Below are positions 22,002-32,837 of a stretch of 64,000 nucleotides of DNA, one piece after another. Position 1 is the stretch's first letter. Every line of letters starts with the position of its first letter. This DNA comes from Erythroxylum novogranatense (taxonomy: Eukaryota; Streptophyta; Magnoliopsida; Malpighiales; Erythroxylaceae), in NCBI GenBank assembly GCA_029891385.1, contig CM057225.1, positions 77,897,887 through 77,961,886 of the forward strand. The letters are read 5' to 3'. A program made the translations under genes and the position numbers. The notes beneath the pieces were generated by a model. The model did not search any database, had not been told where the DNA came from, and worked only from the letters and a program-made list of their open reading frames with translations.

Positions 22002-23077
22002 TGTTGGACCAATGGTGGTTGACAAATTAAATCCCTTTTATGTTTTGATAATAATAAAATATCTAGAATGAATTAAGAAATTATTTCAGGTATTTTGGGA
22101 TTATTATTGTGCAATTAAGATGAGCAAGTGATTAATCATTGAAGAATCAAGATGGAAGTTTCCTTATAAGTGAAAGAGACATTAATAATGAGGATTATAG
22201 AAGATTTGGTTGGATGTTACCGTTGAAGCCAACATAAGTCGACTTGCAAAGATAAGTCGACTTATACATCAAAATCGAACGAAGATAAGTCGATTGAAAA
22301 AGATAAGTCGACTAATATATGAATATATGTCAACACAAGTCGACTAATAGTACATAAGTCGACTTATCGAGGACTACAAGTCGACTTACATAGCACAAGT
22401 CGAATTATAGAAGAGCGGAGATGAATTTTACGAAAAATGTTGTCACAAGTCGACTTATACATGACGACAAGTCGACTTATGGGTACAGTAAATTAATTCC
22501 AACGGTTCAATTAGCCACAAATGGAAAGGAGGTTGTTAAGGAACGGTCATAACAATCATACAACGGCTAGAATGGCTTTCAACAACTATTTTTCTTCAAG
22601 TATAAAGAGTTGATGATTGATGAAGAGACTACTGATGTTCTACAAGTGAAAATACTCTTCTATTGCTCCAAAATTGCTCATTATTGCTCTTATCTTGTTA
22701 CACAATTGTATTGAGCATTTGTTCTTCAAACTTTGTCTTATTTCTCTTACAATTTGAGTGACTAGTGGAAGGTCACGTGTGAGGTAGGATTTGTGCCGAA
22801 AAACAAATCGAGTGTAAAGGTAGCTTGAATAGGAAATCAGTGATATTGTAAAAGTTCACACCGAACTACAAAGTGTGAATAAAGTGGTTTGCAAAATCTT
22901 AAGTGGGAGCTTAGGTAGAGGGCGTGGTCTTAAAGACCGAACCTCTATAAAAGCAGTGTTTGCTCTTCTTCCCTACTCTTTACATTTAAATTTGTTTAAA
23001 TTGTTTTTGTGTGAATTAACTTCTGATTTTATTGTAGAAAATTACAAAAAGCTTAAAGATCTATTCAACCCCCCTTC
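22002..23077 (+). repeat. Left LTR of the Sirevirus-like shell, missing its last bases
   Basis: It matches the two halves of the right LTR (28753-29248 and 46384-46989) throughout. The right LTR continues past CCCCTTC with TAGATCGTTTACA, whereas this copy switches at 23077 directly to reverse-transcriptase sequence of the minus-strand element. About 13 terminal bases, the primer-binding site and the whole gag-pol of the shell were therefore deleted. It contains the palindrome array at 22235-22478. Confidence 0.88.
22235..22478. repeat. Array of the palindrome AAGTCGACTT in the left LTR
   Basis: About ten units, six of them exact copies of the self-complementary decamer AAGTCGACTT, spaced 15-40 bp apart. 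They are often extended to TATAAGTCGACTTATA-like forms. The same array is present in the right LTR at 28987-29235. Confidence 0.93.
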
Positions 23078-26000
23078 AGGTCTACTTGTTGTAAGATACA
23101 GTAAAGAATCGATCATCCCTCTATACAGGGTTTGATCCACCTTCTTACCAAGTTCATCTTTCGACAAAAGGTTTGAAGGATACATCGGAATAGTCATTGG
23201 TTTCACATTCTGCATATCAAATTTGAGCAACAATTCTTTCATGTACTTTTGTTGATGAATAAAAAATTTCTCTTCGGTTTGCTTAACTTGCAACCCAAGA
23301 AAGAACTTTAATTCACCCATCAAGCTCATTTCAAACTCTTTCTTCATTAGACTCTTAAACTTCATGCATAGCTTGTTTGAAGTAGCAACAAAAATAATAT
23401 CATCAACGTAAATTTGAACTAAAATAAAATAATTCTGAAAATTCTTCCTAAAGAGCATCTTATCAACTTGACCTCTACTAAAACCATTCTCTAAGAGAAA
23501 AGTACTCAGACGATCATACCAAGCTCTAGGAGCTTGCTTGAGCCGTATAAGGCTTTATGAAGTCTATAGACATGGTGCGGATTCTTAACATCCTCGAAAC
23601 CGGTGGTTGCTTAACATACACCTCTTCGCCTATAAAACCATTCGAAAGGCACTCTTTACATCCATCTCAAACGACTTTATATTATGACAGATTGCATATG
23701 CCAAAGAATATCCTAATGGCTTCAAGTCTTTCTTTGGAGCATATGTCTCATTGTAGTCTATTCCTTCTTGCTGATTATAGCCTTGTGTTACTAATCTAGC
23801 CTTATTTAGACTTACTCTTCCTGATTCGTCTAACTTATTCTTAAAGAACCATCTAGTTCCTATAATAGATTTCTTAGGGGGTTTTGGAACTAAGGACCAC
23901 ACATTATTCCTAGTAAATTGATTCAGCTCCTCTTGCATGACTAACACCTAAGCTTCGTCTCGAAGAGCATCCTCAACCTTCTCAGGTTCTATTTCAGAGA
24001 TGAAAGCCACATTAGCTTCTCTTCTGAATCTGGACCTTGTTCTAACTCCTTCTGAGGTCTCTTCGATAATCAACTCTTCTGGATGAGAACTTTTATATTT
24101 CTAGTCTCTTTTCAGTCCAATAGTTTCTGGAATATCTTCAACTTTGTCTACTTGAGTTCCTGATGATGGAGTTTCTATTCTATCATCTAAGTTCTTTGAA
24201 GGACCTTCATTCTCCATGTCATCTTCCTTATGGGGTTGGGAACTATCATCAAACTTGACATGGATGGTCTCCTCAACTGTCTTTGAAGTAAGGTTGTACA
24301 CCCGAAATGTCTTAGATGATGATGAGTAGCCTAGAAAAATTCCTGGATAGGTCTTTGAATCGAATTTATCCAACAGCTCATTTGTATTCAAAATAGAGCA
24401 TTTACACCCAAATGGATGAAAGTAAGATATATTTGGTCTTCTTTCATTCCATAACTCATAAGGAGTCTTCTTCAATATGGGTCGCATGAATTCTATTCGA
24501 ATATAGCATCTTTGTATTCACGACTTCACCCAAAAGTATTTAGGAAGATTCATCTCACACAGCATGGTCCTTGCCATCTCTTGAATCGTCCTGTTCTTCC
24601 TTTCAACAACTCCATTCTGTTGAGGAGTCCTAGGAGCAGAGAAATTGTGGGAAATTCCATTTTCCTCACAGAATAATCTAAACTTCTCATTCTCAAACTC
24701 TCCACCATGGTCACTCCTGATACTGGCTATAGACACTCCTTTTTCATTCTTTAACTTTCTGGATAAGGTCCTAAAGCACTTAAAAGATTCATCTTTGTGT
24801 AATAAAAATAATATCCAACAAAATCGAGTAAAGTCATCAACAATAACAAGTCCATATTTCTTTCTGCCAAGACTTATTGTCCTTGTTGGACTAAATAAAT
24901 CCATATGTAACAATTCTAAAGGTCTAGATGATGTTACAAATTTTTTAGAAAAAAAAGAAGTTTTAACTTGTTTTCCTTTCAAGCAGTTTTCATAAAAACT
25001 CTTTGTCAAAACTTATTTTTGGCAATCCTCTTACCAAATCATGTTTTGCCAACTTTGAAATATGTTTAAAAGAGACATGACCTAGTTTTTATGCCAGATT
25101 AGTCTTTCTTCTTCGGAAGATAGAAAACATGAAATATTTTGACTTTGAAAATCTTCTAAATCAATCTTGTAAAGATTGTTTCTTCTCTTGGCAGAGAAAA
25201 GTATAAACCCATCTTTGTTTCTGACTTCGCAAAGATTTTGATTGAATGTGACTGTGAAACCAGAATCACACAATTGACTGACGCTAATCAAGTTATGCTT
25301 CAGATCATCAACAAGCAGTACATTATTTATGTATGCAAAGGAATCTTTACCAATATTACCGATTCCAATGATCTTGCTCTGCTGGTTGTCTCCGAAAGTT
25401 ACCGATCCTCCCTTCTTATACTGAAGGTCTAGGAACATAGTCCTTCTTCCCGTCATATGTCGCGAGCATCCACTGTCTAAATACCAATGGTGCTTTCCGT
25501 ATTTTCCAAGCAAGGATATCTGCAGGAGAAACTATTTTATTTTTTGGTACCCAAATTTTCTTGGGTCCTTTATGGTTAGTAGTATGCATATGATGAGTTC
25601 TTTGATGCATATAACTAGAACGTTGATCAAAACGAGATTTATTATGGTTTCTCTTTTGAAAGAAAGGTTTATTATGAGACTGAGTCTTGTTACCTGTAAA
25701 CCCTAATCCGGTTTTATCACTCGGATGTCTACATTTTCCAAGCATCTCATTCTTTTTCTTAGTGCTCTCTATGAAAGTAACTAAATTAGCTGACAGATTC
25801 TTAATTCTTAGTTTAAGCTGATTAATCTCTTTTGATCTGTCTATGACTTTATTTTTCTCCTCTAATTGCTTCTTTAGACAAACATTTTCTCTCTCTATGA
25901 CTTCAGTATGTCTAATATTTTTTGCATACTTTTTCTTTAACAGTTTGTACTGTTTCAGAATAGCATGAGAATCTTCTAACAATTCTAAGTAGGCATCATG

Positions 26001-27144
26001 CAAATTATCGTAGTCAGATTTTACCTCCTTATCAATATCTTCCTCGGCTACCAGGCAGATGTTTGCGTGTTCAGACGATTCAGAACCTGTATCTGATTCT
26101 AATGAATCTAGGTCCTCCCACGTTGCCATCATGCTTTTCTTGCCTTCTCTACTCTTCTTTGGTTTCTTCTTTAGAGTCGGACATTTGGACTTGTAGTGTC
26201 CAGGCTGATTGCATTCGTAGCAAATGATAGATGACTTTTCTGGTTTGGCTTCATCTTTCCCATTCTTTCTGAATGTCTGGTTTCCTTTGGATTTCTTCTT
26301 CCACATGCGTCTTATCTTTCTGGAGATGAAAGATAATTTGTCATCTTCATCACTTGACTCTGGATCTGATTGGCTGGAGTCGTCATCCTTTGATTCTTCA
26401 ATCTTTAATGCTTTTTGATGACTTCCTCCTTCTTTGAGTCCTGTGATTCTTATGTCCGGCCTTCAGCGCTATCGACTTGTCCCGTTTGGGATTGTCTTCA
26501 GCATCGAGTTCAACTTCATGAATCTTCAAGGATCCAAGAAACTCGTTAAGTTTTAGCACGCTCAAATCTTTGGCTTCTTGCACCGCAGTAACTTTAAGTC
26601 TACACCTCTTTGGAAGACTTCTTAAGATCTTTCAAACATGGTCTTGATTGTTGTACGTTCTTCCAAGAGCTTTCAATCCATTGACAATTGTTTGAAATCT
26701 TCCAAACATTTGATCAATAGATTCTTCATCTTTCATCCTGAAAAGTTCATACTGGTGCACAAGAATACTTATCTTAGATTCTTTAACTTGGCTTGTGCCT
26801 TCGTGAGCGATGGACAATGTGTCCCACATCTCCTTCGCGGTATCGCATCCGTGGACTTTGTCATACTCGCTCCTGCTTAGGGCACACGTCAAGAAGAACT
26901 TCGCCTTTGAGTTTAGTTGTATTCTCGCCTTTTGGTCAGCCGTCCATCTGACTCGTGGAATGGAATTGCCATCTTCATATACTGGTGTATAAGGTCCGTT
27001 CTCTATTACATCCCAAAGGTCGACATGAGTAGATTATATGAATAGCCACATCCTATCTTTCCAGTAATGATAATCCTCTCCATTGAATGCTGGAGGCCTA
27101 GTGACTGAGGCTCCTTCTGCGATGTATACATGTGATTCCGCCAT
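23078..27144 (-). pseudogene. Sirevirus gag-pol, broken in several places
   Basis: Gag starts at ATG 27144 (MAESHVYIAEGASVTRPPAF). Zinc knuckle CYECNQPGHYKSKC lies near 26220, followed by a coiled-coil region rich in K, E and L (about 25750-26000). The protease motif YLDSGCSRHM is near 25480. The integrase has HMDLF, RSDHGGEFEN and the PRTPQQNGVVERKNRT block (24530-24930), so the D, D and E positions are present. The RT has ARLVTQGYNQQEGIDYNETYAP (23720-23800) and the catalytic YVDD near 23400. It ends at LYLTTSRP. Breaks: a stop near 27040, frameshifts near 25080 and 25000, gaps at 24490-24520 and 23950-24100, and a shift at 23460-23630. The product cannot be made whole. Confidence 0.88.
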
Positions 27145-27187
27145 TATCTTTGATCCACACTTTGCTAAAGTGATCCTTGGATACCAG

Positions 27188-27201
27188 GCTCTGATACCAA
27201 T
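27188..27201 (-). promoter_or_regulatory. Primer-binding site of the minus-strand Sirevirus
   Basis: On the minus strand ATTGGTATCAGAGC directly follows the LTR end TTCACTTCA. It is complementary to the 3' end of initiator methionine tRNA. Confidence 0.88.
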
Positions 27202-28157
27202 TGAAGTGAATCACACGTTAATACAATACTTATAAAACGATATAGAATGCACGAGAAGGGGGGGTTGAATTGTGTATTCCCCTTTTTGAAAAATCTTTCA
27301 AAACTGTTTGTTAGAAATAAGATTCTTTACAGAACTTTCGATAAATTCTAATTAATCAAAACTTTTGAAAACTTTGTTTACGAATTAAGTACTGATAAAG
27401 CTTGAATCCAAAATAGAGATAGAGTAGAGTAGTTGACACAACAATTTATCCTGGTTCACCCCAAACCGTGGGCTACGTACAGTCCTCAGAGTTTTTTATG
27501 AGATTTTCACTATCTCTTCAACTTTAAAAGTATTCTTTGCGAGCCTCTTCAGGTCTCTTCAACCAGTATTCTTTCACACTTAGCCTTTGCAGGCTATCTG
27601 CACTACTTTTTCTCAGATAAGTGTTTGAACACTTGTTACAGTAAAATAGCTCTGAGCTAATTCGCACAATAAGCTCTTTACGATCACGTAGATGTAATTC
27701 AGCTAATTTCTCAACTCGACTTTTTCAACTTTTTTGCTTTTTTGCTAACTTTGCAATCTTCGACTTCGACTTGTATTTATAGCCTTCGTCTCCAACTGCT
27801 TCTTGATTCTTGTTTCTTGAATCTTTAAAGAAACAGTTAATCAGTTGAGTTCTGTAACTAACTCGAACTGACTCCTTCGTATTCTTTTCAAATTCTGCAT
27901 CTATTTTTCTTCGTCTATATTTTTATTGTCTGTATTTCTGCGTCTGCGTCTGCTTTTACTATTTTGCGTCTTCGTCTGCTTTACTATTCGCATCTGCGTC
28001 TGCGTCTGCTTTGCTTAGCGTCTGCGTCTGCTTTTCATTTTCTGTCTATGTCTACTTTACTTCGTCTGTATGACTTCGTCTGTATTGCTTTTCTTTTTAT
28101 TGATTCTCTTTGTTATACATCAAAATCATATCTAAGTAAAGTCATTTGGACTTAACA
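27202..28157 (-). repeat. 5' LTR of the minus-strand Sirevirus, 956 bp
   Basis: On the minus strand it runs from TGTTAAGTCCAAATGAC to GATTCACTTCA. A TATA box (TATAAATACAAGTCG) is seen at about 27770-27785 on the minus strand and probably drives the element. The upstream half contains an imperfect CGTCTG repeat (27930-28088). Confidence 0.8.
27930..28088. repeat. Imperfect CGTCTG (hexanucleotide) repeat in the LTR
   Basis: Repeated CGTCTGCGTCTGCTTTTA-like units, about 15 CGTCTG/CGTCTA words over 160 bp, in the U3 part of the Sirevirus LTR. Confidence 0.88.
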
Positions 28158-28412
28158 CAAGTGACTCCACAACAACGGTCTAAGAGGGCAGCGGATCGTC
28201 CGAGTAGCTCTCGACCCAGTAATGTGAGAAGGAGTGAGGTATCTCACGAGGAGCTAAATGAAATCAATGATCAATTGGATGACCTCAATGATCGTGTTGA
28301 TAATATACAGAGTATGTTTCATGGGTTGGCGAAGAAGGTTGATGCTCAACACCGTATGCTTAAGAAGATTTTTAAGAAGTTAGGTTGTAGGCATGATGAT
28401 TCTTCATCATGA
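28158..28412 (+). pseudogene. C-terminal piece of the shell element's extra (env-like position) frame, coiled coil
   Basis: A plus-strand open frame of about 85 codons with a basic, serine-rich start (QQRSKRAADRPSSSRPSN) and then a heptad-like stretch ELNEINDQLDDLNDRVDNIQSMF, ending KKLGCRHDDSSS. Its apparent start codon lies in the LTR of the minus-strand element, so the real start was removed by that insertion. In many Sireviruses an additional frame lies between pol and the 3' LTR and encodes a coiled-coil protein of unproven function. The position here fits. I do not assign an activity. Confidence 0.55.
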
Positions 28413-28589
28413 TGTGTATTTCTTTTGCCTCGACCAACATTTATTCTTATGTTTTCTTTTAGTGTCTGTGGTGCTTTTTGCGTTTGTTGGATTGATATAT
28501 TTTGTAATGACTATTGCCTCTATTTGTGTTTGATGTTGTGTCTGTTTATGAACTGCCTTTGAGACCATTTTTTATATTGCTTTTTGATT

Positions 28590-28752
28590 ATGACAAAAAG
28601 GGGGAGTACTATTGGAAATTGATATTTGGTCACAGTCATTTGATTGAGGGGGAGTGTGTTTGATTTGCGACTATCTTGATTTCTATTAAATTCATTGTTT
28701 TCAATTTCTTTTCAATTTCTAAATATTTTGTCATTATCAAAAAGGGGGAGAT
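28590..28752 (+). promoter_or_regulatory. Multiple polypurine tracts before the right LTR
   Basis: Three purine runs are seen: AAAAAGGGGGAG near 28594, GAGGGGGAG near 28647, and AAAAAGGGGGAGA directly before TGTTGG at 28753. Repeated purine tracts before the 3' LTR are a known Sirevirus trait. Confidence 0.75.
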
Positions 28753-29248
28753 TGTTGGACCAATGATAGTTGACAAATTAAATCCCTTTTATGTTTTGAT
28801 AATAATAAAATATCTAGAATGAATTAAGAAATTATTTAAGATATTTTGGGATTATTATTGTGCAAATCTAGATGGGCAAGTGATTAATCATTGAAGAATC
28901 AAGATGGAAGTTTCCTTATAAGTGAAAGAGACATTAATAATGAGGATTATAGAATATTTGGTTAGATGTTACCGTTGAAGCCAACATAAGTCGACTTGCA
29001 CAGCATAAGTCGACTTATACATCAAGATCTGAACATCATAAGTTGACTAGAACAGCATAAGTCGACTAATATATGAATATATGTCAACACAAGTCGACTA
29101 ATAGTACATAAGTTGACTTATCGAGGACCACAAGTCGACTTACATAGCACAAGTCAACTTATAGAAGAGCGGAGATGAAATTTTACGAAAAGTGTTGTCA
29201 CAGGTCGACTTATACATGACGACAAGTCGACTTATGGGTACAGCAAAT
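28753..29248 (+). repeat. Right LTR of the shell, first part
   Basis: It matches 22002-22490 of the left LTR. It carries the second copy of the AAGTCGACTT array (28987-29235). It ends with CAAAT (29244-29248), the left target duplication of the tandem Copia array. Confidence 0.9.
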
Positions 29249-31340
29249 TGTTGGAGTTATGTAAATATAGTGCCCTGGAAAGCAAGTGTATTTACATGTA
29301 ACTTTATCTTCTTCAGTTACAGTTTTGTAAAGAAAATATTTATTATTAATAAAACAAAAGAGTTTGGTTTTATCTGTATGAGCATTATATATCTGGTCAT
29401 AAGGTACCAAGATTCATTTGTAAGTAATATACATATACATAGAGATGTATGGGAAACATGTATATTATTAGAATCAATTAATTGATTCACGGTTGAATAA
29501 TCAAGTTGGTCGTTTGATTATGGTTTAGGCGTAGTGTTGCGATTTATCTCCATATAAGTAAAGAAGTTTACTTAAAGGGAATGATGAGTTTCATATCATG
29601 ATAGTAGTAGACTATCGATAATGGCACTATTAAATGAATTGGAATCAAGTATGTTTTCAAGAATAAAGTGGTCGTTACTTTAATCTTAAAACATACAACT
29701 TAAGCATTCGCTATTATGAACCACAATCTTGATGAGTGGTGAACTCATATGTGTTTCATTATAATTCTTGATATGATCGGAATGGATTTTACAGGTATTA
29801 ATCCGATTATGCATGTTGGAATTATTAATTGAAACATGTATCGAGAACATTCACTCAAATAAAGAGTTTATAGTGTTATCATCTCTTAGATGTTTTAAGG
29901 AGATTTGGTGATTAAACTGGCGCGATGGTTTGATGGACTAGCTACCCATTAAGTCTTAACACCAAGATGAGATCTTATGTGTTAATCACCATATAAAGTA
30001 AAATGAGAGATCTAGAAGGAAAAACCAACATAAGGGCAAAACGGTAATTTTACCCTTTGTTGTGCGGATGGCTATAATAAGGTTCTAAATAGGGTTTGCA
30101 ATTGGACATATTCTCATAATATTTAATAATTCAAGAGTTCAACTAATTGTCTTTAGTGGAATGACATTTAGTTAATAAGCTAGAATTAATTCAATGAGAT
30201 TGAATTATTTACGGGCTTATTGGAGCTTGAATTATCAAAGTCCAATAAGATTCCCCACTTGGCTTTAAGGAAGGTTATCAAGCTAAGTAAGAAGTAGTTT
30301 GGAGGCTTTAGAAGTCCATAATTGAATGATGGGCTTATACTAATTAATGGTTAATTGGAAGCCCATATGTTCATTTAGAAATGGGCTTGTTTTGGTTTAA
30401 TGTAATTAATTAGATTAATTATATTAAAACAATTTTTTTAAATGGAGAAGAAGCAATTTCGAAATTGTGTTAGGTTAGATGTGTAACCACACATTTGACA
30501 TTAAAATACTAAATAAAGATGATCTTTATTATGGTTCATCATTATTAAATGGAGTTATGAACTTACCATTAAATGGTTTAATGGTTGGCTTTTAATGTTG
30601 GCATGTAACCTATTTGCATTCATTAGATTAAAGATGAAAGATGTGCATTAGATGGACCATCTTCCTTCTTTCTTCTTGCCAAAACCAAAATGGGTATTCA
30701 ATTATAGGTTATAGTCTTTTCAAATAGCCATTTTAAAGATAAATGAAGTAAGTCTCATTTATTGGCTATTTGATGAGTGATTAATGTAAGAAGTGATGCA
30801 TTGGATGCCTCTCACTTTTCCCATTCATGCATATTTCGAAATTGAGATGTAAGAAAGGGTTCTTGCATGGTTTTTAGACATTCTCTCCTTTCATGTAAGG
30901 TAGAACCGAAATTCCTAAGTGAAAGAATTGAAAGAGTTTCAATTTTGGTTCTTCTTCTTCAAAGAAAATCTCCTCCAAATATTTCTTCTCCTTTCCCACC
31001 AAAGGATTTTGTTAACCTAGTTTTCCTTGAAGAACAAGTGGTAAATCTAATTGGTTGAGGATACTACAACAAGGAAGAAGATAGATTGCTAAAGGAAAAG
31101 ACTCAAAGGCAAAGGATTTGGATATAAGAAGGAGAGGATAGCGCTTGAGGATTTAAAGTCTGTGGCGAAGGAGTCGGTAATTCCTTTTATCTTGTTCTTG
31201 GTTTTATTATCCTTATACCATATCATGTATGGATTAGCATGTTGATTTGGATATATTGCTTCCGCTGCAAGATGATTTCTTAAAAGTTTTGAAATCTATC
31301 GTTTCTCCATACTAAGCATGCTTTCTTTTCCGATCCAACA
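29249..31340 (+). repeat. LTR 1 of the tandem Copia array (2092 bp)
   Basis: It starts TGTTGGAGTTATGTAAATA and ends CGATCCAACA. The following primer-binding site reads ATTGGTATCGAGCGG, which lacks bases present after the middle LTR (ATTGGTATTAGAGCCGG). A 60-codon open frame (about 30867-31058) recurs in all three LTRs but is not a supported gene. Confidence 0.92.
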
Positions 31341-32837
31341 ATTGGTATCGAGCGGTTTTTCATGCATGATTTCGGTTCCTATATGGTGGATGCATGGGTT
31401 GGCAATCTTTTATGTATACTGCATATTTTATGTGATAGAAATATATATGGTGTATGTTGCTCTTTTGGTTGTCCATAAAAGTTAAATTTTATCTTGTAAG
31501 ATTTCTTCATTTGGTTGTAACAAGGAGGGTGGTCTATCATCACCATGTTTCCTCCTTGGTTTCTTTTTTCTATTTTATTTGATTTTGTAATGTACAAATT
31601 GATGTAATGATGAAGAAGGAGCAGCCATGGATTGAAGAAATGGAAAGGTAAAATTTTCGGTGTATCCTTTTGTGTTTTGGCATAAGTTTTGAGAAAACTA
31701 AGTTGCTGGAATTTTTGTTTCAATGAATCATATTTCAGTTATGATTGGAAAACAAGTGCTGGTTTTTTGTTTCAAAGAATCCAATTTCGGTTTTGCTAAA
31801 ATACTAAGTGTTGTGTTTAATTTTCATGAAATGAGTTTCGGTTTTAATAAAACAAGTGCTGGAATTTTTTGTCAAAACAAAGATTTGGTATTCTAAAAAT
31901 CTAGTGCTGGAATTTTATTTTTCAAAATGACAAAATTCTAATTTCATAAATGCCATTACATTTTGTTTACCGAATGGGCCGGATCATTTTAGCAAAGAGT
32001 TCGAAGCGGAAGATCCAAGATGAAGAAGCATATTTTGGGCCTAAAAGGCTTGTAATTATTTTATGTTTCTAGGATGGACAATCAAAAGTGGCTTTATTAG
32101 TTCATGTGATGAATGGAGAAATAAATGCTTGTAATATGTGATATTATGTGATTGCATGTCATTTAGAAAATTGCCAACCCTAGGCCTTGCCATGCATTCA
32201 TTATGCATGAGATATATAATGAAACAATATAGGATGGATAATAAATTGCATCTAGACAAGATGGTATTTAAAACTTAAAGCCCAAAAAGATTGAGTGAGA
32301 GAGGATGCTCCTGTGAGAGTCCACGGTCTCCAAATGATGGCCTGTTTGCATGTGGTGAAGTGTTACTCCCCATCGGAGGGCATGGATCCTAGATCTTGCA
32401 TAGTTTGGGTCTCCTTAAGGATAAGTCCACTTAATGATAGCAAACGTGACCTCCCACCGAGGCATGATTTGTAGGTATCTTTAGTGAATGAATCAAATGG
32501 TTATACACTCAACATTTTTTATCAATAAACCGCCCACCATAGCTCATTGGTAAAAGTATGGACCAAATTAAGACGCTTCTTAAAAATTGAGCATGAGATG
32601 CTTGGTAGTTTTTGAGTGGGAGGGTCCTAGTTTTTCTTTTAATAGATAAGATGGCCCACCGTCACTTAGTCATTATAGATAAGAAGAATAACCGTCAGTA
32701 TAATGTTTTAATTTTAAGTTTTGTTAAATCTATCATCATGCATACATGCATCATGATTTTATACAAAGTTCCATAAATTGTTGACTAGTATGCTCATGTT
32801 TTAATAATTTATATTTTCGCACATAATCAACCACAAA
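31341..32837 (+). other. Leader of internal copy 1
   Basis: It begins with the degenerate primer-binding site (31341-31355). The rest is untranslated leader matching 38847-40318 of copy 2. No gene is seen. Confidence 0.75.

Larger units (their letters stand above)
23078..28157 (-). mobile_element. Minus-strand Sirevirus (Copia), truncated at its 3' end
   Basis: Read on the minus strand: 5' LTR (28157 to 27202), primer-binding site, a long gag, protease, integrase and reverse transcriptase. The element stops inside RNase H/RT at 23078 and its 3' LTR is missing. Copia order (integrase before RT) is clear. The large gag with a coiled coil and CCHC knuckle supports the Sire lineage. It was inserted into the plus-strand shell, and a deletion then joined its RT to the shell's left LTR. 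The right flank is CAAGT; its partner is lost. Confidence 0.85.

Noticed and set aside
22235..22478. Regular short repeats that could suggest a CRISPR-like array
   Set aside because: The repeat is a 10-bp palindrome, the spacers are only about 5-30 bp and irregular, and it lies in a plant LTR with no cas genes.
30867..31058. A 60-codon frame conserved in three places (also 38299-38562 and 45908-46099)
   Set aside because: It lies in the three copies of one LTR. Conservation follows from recent duplication, and the sequence has no domain.
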